Assembly (NCBI GenBank): GCA_018296165.2 | Contig: JACKQL020000025.1 | Location: 496,001 to 560,000 of the forward strand | Origin: Termitomyces sp. T153 | Lineage: Eukaryota; Basidiomycota; Agaricomycetes; Agaricales; Lyophyllaceae | DNA: 64,000 bases | Reading direction: 5' to 3' | In this document: positions 56,918 to 64,000 of the stretch, piece by piece | Numbering within the stretch: position 1 is the stretch's first letter | How the letters are laid out: each line of letters starts with the position of its first letter | Made by a program: the position numbers and the translations under genes | Notes under the pieces: model-generated | Seen by the model: the letters and a program-made list of their open reading frames with translations, nothing else | Database searches by the model: none | Told to the model about the DNA's origin: nothing

Positions 56918-57779
56918 TCTGGGCAGCTGTGGATGGAAACTCTATCCTGCCAATTTGGAAGGATCAATCCAATCCTTTTTATCCAACTGCTGTGCTACCT
57001 CCAGCCAGTTTTGACACATTGAAGGGCCATACTATCCTCTCTCCCTCTTGAAGAGTACTTTGATACTCCTCTTCCAGGACCAATGGGGATGGGTGATCAT
57101 TGGGAAGACTATTAGCTGCCTTGACCCTGTCCTTATCCTCTGCCTCCTCTACAGTGGGCTGTCTTGATCCACTGGATAGTCAGGGCCACTCATCACAATG
57201 TTTCTCCACTGTACAAAAGCATTGTGTGCATCCATCTGCATCTTCCGGCTCCAATTTACAAGCTGGAGTCACCATTCCATTAAATTCCCTCCAGATGCTG
57301 GGACTCACACAAACTAGCATTGCACCTGATGATGGAAGTAACACTCAAATTGACAAATCTGACAATCTTTAACTTTTCCTTCATTCAACTAGGTCTCACA
57401 GGGGAAAAAGAATTGGTGCAGGTCCTCATGTGCTCTCAGGTAAGTCTATTGTTTGGGCTAGTGGAGCAAGCTCATCATTCAGTAAGTATGATGCATGCAA
57501 GGTACTGGTACCAATTCAGGAGCATATCAACTGACTTGTCACCAAAGCTACTGACCTCAGATGGTGACCAGTAATTTCCCTTTTGAAGATGATCATTGTT
57601 CACACAACCTGTCTATCATATGAACTTATTATGATAATGTATAGTATTTGTGTCCATGTTCAAGTCTTAGAAGCTGTCACATCATCACTTGAGCCCCTTT
57701 TGCAGCTTCTAAGACAGATTTGTTGTCTTTATGTTGGAGCTACCTGGGTAGACAGGTCTCCAGACTTGTATATGGGGGC
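56918..57779. other. Degenerate repeat-like sequence
   Basis: CpG-poor with broken minus-strand reading just right of the gag fragment; nothing that can be named. Confidence 0.4.
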
Positions 57780-57975
57780 TGGTGTCTACTGTCAGTCATA
57801 ATACCATGTCATGTCATGCTTTGCCTTCACCAATGCTGCCTTTGCCTCCTCCTGTGCCTTCTTCATCCTGTCCACAGATTGATTTACTCCACCAATAATT
57901 CCAGGACACCAGCTCCAGGGTCTTCCACCTACCAGGATGCACAGCCACCTAGGAGTTGTGGCAGGGCCATTAGCT
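57780..57975 (-). pseudogene. Family B integrase fragments
   Basis: Minus strand: VDRMKKAQEEAKAALVKAKH (near 57880-57820), matching the B integrase C-terminal region, lies next to HPGRWKTLELVSWNYWW (near 57940-57890), matching the HHCC region. The order shows an internal deletion joining the two. Confidence 0.65.
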
Positions 57976-58706
57976 TACTGGTTGAAACTCCCTGTAGACC
58001 TGTGCCAGCTGCACACAGTCTTTGAATATGTTTGGTAAGAGGTTCCAGCAATGAGCAGCTTGTTATCAGCAAAAAGAATTCCTGTTTGGCATTGATAGGA
58101 GTTAATAAATCATAATGAATCACAGTCAAGAGTTCATGGAAATAGATCAACAATGTTGTCAAGAGTTCTCCAGAAAGCTTCTGCAGAGAACTCTTCCTCA
58201 AGAGTGTAATAAGTGATTTTCAAAGATTTCTGGAGGAGCTGGAGTTACTGGTTGATACAAATTTGGAATAACTGGGAGTGAAAGGAATAGTGTGAATGAC
58301 AACTCCTGTACATCCCTTCTTGTCCTCTGTAACCCAGCAGTATGTTGCCTATGAAACCTTGTGGGTGGGCTCCAAGATGATGATTACTAATTTGTCTAGC
58401 ATTTGTGTGCAGTGGCAAAGAACCAAAATGCACAGTAAAAAAGTATCATCAAAGGGTGGAAGCTGTATGCCCAACCCAAATCCAATAAAGTTATCTAATG
58501 ATCTTGATGCAATATACCATTTTTCATGGATTCTCTCAAGTTTCAAAATTCCAATCTTGGTGACATGACTACAACACAATGAGTTGAAATGCCAAGATTT
58601 GGTAACTCTTCCTGTGCTTCCATTGCCTCAGGAGTGAGTTATTAGAGACTGGCCTTCTTCCCTTCTTTTCATATATAAACTGTTTGCAGTGCTACTCATG
58701 CGACAA
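57976..58706. other. No supported gene
   Basis: CpG-poor left half, then AT-rich sequence; only short ORFs. Confidence 0.4.
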
Positions 58707-59181
58707 TTAGACCTTCTTCCAAGAGATATCAAGATGTAATTTACTCAGCCTCTTGCATTCTTGACAAGGAAGACATCTCAATCGAGTGTATTCTAAGCTT
58801 CTTGACCTCAACTTTCTAAGTTGAACTGCCTGAGCTTTCACTACCACAATGTCCTTACTAATAGAGTTCCTGACCAGCCGAATATAGTTCTCACACTTCT
58901 GGAAGAGGTGCATTCCGCATCACTGCGATACCCTCTTCCCAGTCATATTATCCCCCTAAAGTGTCACCAAGAAGCACTAACTGTCCTTGCGGCGGTGGAA
59001 CCATTTGATCGAATCTGATCAGCTGGTCTGCAGGCCATTCCTCCAACTCACTTTTTCCATGGTTGCTGAGGGTGCTGTTTTCGATTTCTGACCATATTTT
59101 GCAATCACCGATGGAGGAAAGCCACTCATGATCATTAGTCGACCAATAATTTCCCTTATTACTAGCGTATCCAAGGCACAC
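58707..59181 (-). other. Two short overlapping ORFs, unknown
   Basis: Minus-strand frames 59181-58948 (ending GQLVLLGDTLGG) and 58913-58707 (with RLRCLPCQECKRL). Composition is like unique sequence and CpG is present, so this may be a piece of a spliced gene. No family is recognised and no clear splice pair links the two. Confidence 0.25.
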
Positions 59182-59951
59182 ATTCTAGCCGAAAGCTTGG
59201 GTTCACTTGCACCTAAACTGTCGAGACAATATTTAGCATGTCAAGAATTGTCCAATTCATGCTGTTCCCTTTGGGCCTTGGGCCTAAGTTTATATGCTTC
59301 CCACTATATCAAATGTCTCAACACAATATCTCAACACAATATGCGCCACACTATCTAGAACTTCTTTCGAGATAATTACAACAAGCTGAAAAGATGGTTT
59401 ATATCCACATTCAAGGGTATTGTGATTATCGATTCTGTGGTCACCGGCAGCTAGTAGCCGTTGCGTCCGTGGCCCTCCAAGTATATGGTTATTGTCAAGA
59501 CATCAAGTGATGGACAAATATATTCCCTTTTTTGATTTGAGTTATTTTTAACCATTGTGTGTTGAGTATACCGAGAAGTTTGTTAATATAATTCTTTATC
59601 TGGATGGAGATTTAAATCTGACATCGATCTTCGTATGAGTAGGTGCCTTGACACAAGTAGGATGAAACAACACCGGAAAACACCAAAAATGTACACAACA
59701 AACAGGTACGAAACACATCATGTGGCTACAAGCTTATGCATAAACTCCGATTTTTGTCCGCGAAGTAGCGCCACTCCCAGAACATGGTCACAGAGCTATA
59801 AGAATGAAACGAATTTGCCTTTGAATCCCTCACCAATCTGGCTATCTGTCTCAGCTCTTCAAATCGTATACAGTACGTCCTCAACGTCGTCTTTGAGTAT
59901 CATATATTCATGAATGTTCTTATTCACAACGCTTTAACGTTTCAGCAGCAT
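59182..59951. other. Intergenic, upstream of the 59952 gene
   Basis: A GTACGT...CGTTTCAG pair (59874-59942) could be a 5' UTR intron directly before the start codon. Nothing else is supported. Confidence 0.4.
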
Positions 59952-60729
59952 ATGGCTACCCACTCTCCTCGCTTCAAGATAGGTTCAGTGATCCCCAAAG
60001 ATATTCATAACTTTCTCCTAGGCGACCAGCTATACGTTGATTTCATTGATGTTGGGGAGCTTACCATAACTGGCGATCCGTTGCGTGACGCCGCTCGTGC
60101 ACGAGTGCCAGACAAACGAAAGAATCACGCCGTCATACGCATACCTCTCCAGGACAAGACTATATATCAAGGGGAAAATATCTTAGGTATTGTGATGACT
60201 ATGGAATTGGTTCAAGGAAGCATAGAGTCAAACCGAGCTGTCTATGAAGTGGATGATGGAAAGGGTATGTTGTTGCTTAAACTTATCAGTTATAATGGAC
60301 CGCCACACAACACCGTGCAATATTATTCTGTCAAACTCCACAATGGGCTTCGAGTTGGCCATATTATCAACTGTGTCTTACATAACAGACTCCACATATT
60401 CAGCTTTTCCAAGATCGGCTCCTCATTTGTTGGATGCCGTGATTTTGTGTGAGTAACGATTTTAGTGTCCACCTTTATCTTGATTTCAGAGGATTCACAA
60501 CTGGTCTCGTTACTGCAGGCTACAATGCCTCCTCAAACTCGAATATTACAAGTACTGCGAAAGAAATTGCATTGAGTCAGGACTACCAATCTATGACCAG
60601 ATGGCCTATCGATATTACCTTCCCTTGTCACGTATTCCTCGCACCATTCTTTATGTTGACAAGGGAGATTTCACTGACCCAAGCTTTCGACGTATGGAGC
60701 CAGATACTAATAACAGGATCTACACATGA
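59952..60729 (+). CDS. Unrecognised two-exon gene, about 235 aa (weak DUF7770-like pattern)
   Basis: Start MATHSPRFKIGSVIPKDIHN at 59952. Exon 1 59952-60448, intron 60449-60518 (GTGAGT...CTGCAG, 70 nt), exon 2 60519-60729. The splice joins CRDFV to LQCLLKLEYYKYC and restores an open frame to a TGA at 60727-60729. The intact second exon (IPRTILYVDKGDFT) argues for a real gene. No signal peptide or membrane segment. The order of a hydrophobic block, FSFSKIG, GCR and LLKLE resembles the fungal DUF7770 fold as I remember it. That is a guess; function unknown. Confidence 0.5.
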
Positions 60730-61168
60730 TGGTCTCCTAGGCTTTGATCAATGTTCTTTGTTTCTCTACACCTGAAGCATCGCTGTTTGTGTACAAGTGA
60801 TACCTTTAAACAAGCATGTACGCACCTTGATAACACACTGTGAAGCCCTTTGTTTGATTGTCATCCGCATAAATGATATCTGCCATTCAGCCAAGTACAT
60901 CTTTACACATACCTTATAAATCTGAAAATCATTTCAAAACATGAGTATTTTCTTCATACTCGAACATCGCTGACCTGCCTAGATCCCGTTCTTATCGGGT
61001 CATATATTAGTGCTCTGATCTACGTTACAGCGTAGTTTGTGTCCGCACTCATGCACTCCACTTGACTAGCTTTTTCCATATCTGCCCGTGGTCGTTGTGC
61101 GGGAAGTACTAGTGGTTGGGATTGTTGGGATGGGCCCAGCGGGAGTAGTTGGGCTGGGTCGGACGCCA
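60730..61168. other. Intergenic, no feature seen
   Basis: AT-rich to 61020, then CpG-rich before the tRNA-like sequence. Confidence 0.45.
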
Positions 61169-61237
61169 ACCACGTGACACGTCGCGCGATAGCTTGTTGC
61201 TTCACACGCGAGTTGTGGTTCGAGTCCGCGTTCCTGT
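61169..61237 (+). tRNA. tRNA-Val(CAC)-like sequence, probably a tRNA-derived SINE head or pseudogene
   Basis: Box B GGTTCGAGTCC at 61217-61227 lies in a T arm with five paired positions (61214-61218 with 61226-61230, two G-T). The anticodon loop TTCACAC (61201-61207) gives CAC in an arm with one mismatch. A box A-like TGACACGTCGCG starts at 61175. The acceptor strands (about 61168-61174 and 61231-61237) do not pair, so it is unlikely to be functional. Confidence 0.35.
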
Positions 61238-61749
61238 CTTTTCAGTGGAGTAAAGATTTGCTTTTTCTTCGAAGGCGTGTGCGTGTATGGAGGTTGGTGT
61301 CATGGTGCGTTGGACCTTGGCAGGCCTACGATACGCGATGCGTGAATAGGATCAAGAACGACTTCGGCTCCATATATGGTATGACGCGTCGAAAACTGTC
61401 TTTAAAATGTATAATCCTCTTGAGGCTGTACACAAAATCTCTTGCACTGCATACGTAGAGCTCTATTCATTCAAAAAGGTGTTAAGATGAAAGATTACAT
61501 AAGCGAAGGTGGCACTACTATCTGAACAAGGAAACTGAGAGCTTCACAAATATATATATATAGGTCTACAATTCCATCATGGGAGACCGTTAGCATTGTA
61601 GGTACTGTGTTTAAACTGTTGACATAGACACTCATCTCTTCTTCAATAGTCATCACCAATTGTCAATTGTATTTATGCCAAAGAAAATTCATTTCGTTGG
61701 CTGCTTCCCCAACAAGTCATTTAAGTGTCAACTGGTTTGTCTATAGTGG
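61238..61749. other. No supported gene
   Basis: Mixed composition, with a short TA run near 61550; nothing recognised. Confidence 0.4.
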
Positions 61750-63960
61750 CTGGATCAGACCTTCCATCAGATACTACTGTTGTTGAATGTCCTTTTGACT
61801 TGGCTATCCATTGAGGATTTGGCCCAAAGATGCTTACTTCATATACTCAACTCAAAGGAAGAAGTTGAGACTACTGGCTGAGCTGAATAACAGTGCTGAT
61901 TGTATCTCTGTTGCCATTGGATCTTTGAGGAAAGAGTATGATATGCCCAATGCACTGGAGGTGATACAGGAGTCCCGCAAGAATCAAAAGACATGCAGAA
62001 AGAGTCAACATGGCAGGAAACAAGATTAGCACTGTGACAGCTGCCAAGGGAAGAACATTTTTTTCCATTTGCCTAGCTTACAAATGTTGAGTCATGTTTC
62101 AAGCAATGGACAAGCTTTTTTTCCCAGGAAAGAGAATACTGTAAGGAGACATGAGAGTTTCTCTTCACCAGCTGTGGCATTGCATGGAACAAATGTGTTA
62201 ATTCCAGAACCTTGTGTCTCATGCAAGAAACAGTGGCCTCCCCACTTACTTTCCATCCATTTTGACAACTCCCCCAAGCTGACGTGCTTGGCCAAGCTCA
62301 TGCTCTCCAGGTCGTTGGCATAAAACATGTCAGAGAGTTCCAAATTCAGTCTCCACAGACAACATATACACCTCATAATAAAACAAGTACTTTCAGTGTA
62401 TCAAGCTTCTGGTGCTCATCATTCCACTCTGCCCTCTTCTGCTGGACATCTTGAATAGCAACCTGATGCTTCACTTTCTCTACTTAGATCTGCTGGTAGT
62501 AGTGACTTGAAACCCAATCAGGAGCTAATTTGGAAGTCACCCAGTAATCATCTGCACAATTTTGGACACTGTACCTCTTCCAGTCAGAAGTAGACCTGTG
62601 GTGTCATTTCTCCCTATGTTCTTGGGAAGAGGTGTGATAGAAGCTCCTCCCTCACTATTTCATGCTTGATTAGTGATGAAGCAACAAGTTCATTACTACA
62701 AGGCATTATGGGGAAACTCTAGGGTCCATAAATTTCTCACTAAAGTAGCTCCTCTCCCTTGGAGTCCTTCCAAGGAGACTGTGCCTCAGCATGTGAATAT
62801 GCCAAGTGAGTTCATTTGATCTTGGCCACATTGATCATGATACAAAGGACATAGGGATTTGATATCTGAAGCAACAAGTGTCAGTTATCTTCAAAATTAG
62901 CCAAGCCAAGAGGAATTATCAAGTGCAAAAAGGAAAGTAAGATATCCCTCTAGAGGCTCTCTATGAGAGTCATCAAACATATCCTTTGAGTTGATATCAT
63001 AATCAAAGTATTATAACTGAAAGGGTTCATTGAACTTATACTGAGAGACATCTGAATAGAGGACCTACTTATTGAACACACTCAACAACTTATTCAATGT
63101 GACTTGGTCTGTAATATTTCTAATGGCAACATTTGATATTGTTCCCATACAGTATGAGGCTATTTTTTTCATCTTCTTTGCACATTAAATAATTACCTTG
63201 CAGTCTTGTATTCTGTCCAAATGGTGGCAACTGTGTTGTTAAGTACAGATCTCTTGGCCTCAGCCTTGAGAGCATTAGATTTTGTGTTCTGCTCTCATAT
63301 TTTGCATTGGAGTCTGGAGAGTGCCTCTTGAGCCCCTGTATTTCTTCATGCTTTGTTTATATACCTGCTGCCATGCACTCCATCTCCTGTACAATATTAT
63401 GATCTGGTCAGTGATTATAGTGATGCTTCTGTCCATCTTCTCTAAATCAGTCTGCATAACTAGAGTGAGTTCAAGGACATCAAAAGATTGATTTTTCTTT
63501 GACTGAATGAGCCCCTAGAGTTGATGCCTCTCTTTACTCAATTCTTCCATTTTACTAATGGCCACTACCTCATTTTCATTGAACTACCTCTTTCATTGTG
63601 GCCACAAAGTTGTGCTGGAATACATGCCAATGAGAATTATATTGTCTGGGAATACATGCACTTCTGTGTGTCCTCAATGTTCTTTGAGACCTTGGGAAGC
63701 CTTGTCTCTTGTGCTATGTTTGTGAATTTGCTCTCCATTTCTTGCTCTCCATTTCTTTGTCCTTGCTGCAAACATGTGCCCAGGCAAATTCTTTCTTGAG
63801 TTTGTCATCATTTTGCTTCTGTTGTCTTGCTGCCTCTTGAAAAGGTACTGTAGCTTCTTTGAATGCAATGCCTAAATCTGGGAAGAACTGATATTTGCTG
63901 GGCACATAGTATACCTGTTTGAAAGCTGAGAAACTTGGCTGCCTCTGAGGAAGAACCAGG
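61750..63960 (-). pseudogene. Degenerate unknown protein-coding sequence set
   Basis: Several minus-strand stretches read like one decayed protein. FSAFKQVYYVPSKYQFFPDL and the coiled KKEFAWAHVCSKDKE lie at 63930-63720, then ITDQIIILYRRWSAWQQVYK near 63430-63370. VAIQDVQQKRAEWNDEHQKL is near 62470-62410, and SLAKHVSLGELSKWMESKWG near 62300-62240. Stops are mainly TGA/TAG transitions and CpG is nearly absent. No family recognised; a transposon-associated protein is likely. Confidence 0.35.
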
Positions 63961-64000
63961 CACACAAAAGAACATGAGATTGCATTGTTTTACAGAGTTT

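Noticed and set aside
61169..61237. Functional tRNA-Val gene
   Set aside because: Acceptor strands do not pair and the anticodon stem has a mismatch.

Overview
The window is eukaryotic and most likely from an agaricomycete (basidiomycete fungus). The evidence is a Cys/Asp-type fungal sesquiterpene synthase with short (50-70 nt) introns, chromodomain-bearing Ty3/gypsy elements with typical basidiomycete protein sequences, GTRAGT...CTNAC...YAG introns, and heavy CpG decay in old repeats. Roughly three quarters of it is a nest of LTR retrotransposons. Single-copy-like genes are confined to about 27.8-31.5 kb and the right-hand 13 kb.

Three Ty3/gypsy families recur; I call them A, B and C. Family A: A1 (1-8857, minus strand, GC-rich, nearly intact, left end outside the window), A2 (25798-27119, gag remnant), A3 (31500-37126, minus, pol lost) and a young solo LTR (33116-34286). 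Family B: B1 (8858-10377 plus 22768-23178, followed by an inverted 3' half at 23179-25797), B2 (39421-44566, plus, 5-bp target duplication), B3 (44966-49199, minus), a solo LTR (31698-32073) and a fragment near 57.8-58.0 kb. Family C: C1 (10378-22767, plus, 12.4 kb with 1104-bp LTRs), an inverted solo LTR inside it (16694-17794), and C2 (44965-44567 continuing at 39420-37127, minus, split by B2). A Ty1/copia gag fragment lies at 27385-27837. The order of insertion can be read: B1 was hit by A1 in gag and by C1 in RT; C1 was hit by a C solo LTR; C2 was hit by B2 in RT.

The most interesting biology is inside the elements. A1 and C1 each carry a spliced gene on the strand opposite to gag-pol, between integrase and the 3' LTR: in A1 a nuclear-signal/coiled-coil protein, in C1 a multi-exon protein with a Zn2Cys6-like cysteine cluster. 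C1 also carries a heptamer, TAGCGAC and its two CpG-decay forms, dispersed far above chance in LTRs and body. This pairing resembles transposons that encode their own DNA-binding anti-silencing factor, but that function is inference. A1 pol has two retropepsin domains in tandem. Families A and B show a primer-binding site complementary to the 5' end region of their own transcript (Tf1-like self-priming).

Right of the nest, 51856-55128 holds a terpene synthase gene and an almost perfect inverted copy around a spacerless palindrome (either a recent duplication or an assembly fold-back). Beyond it are gag and integrase remnants, an unrecognised two-exon gene (59952-60729), a tRNA-Val-like sequence (61169-61237) and a long degenerate unknown ORF set (about 61750-63960).
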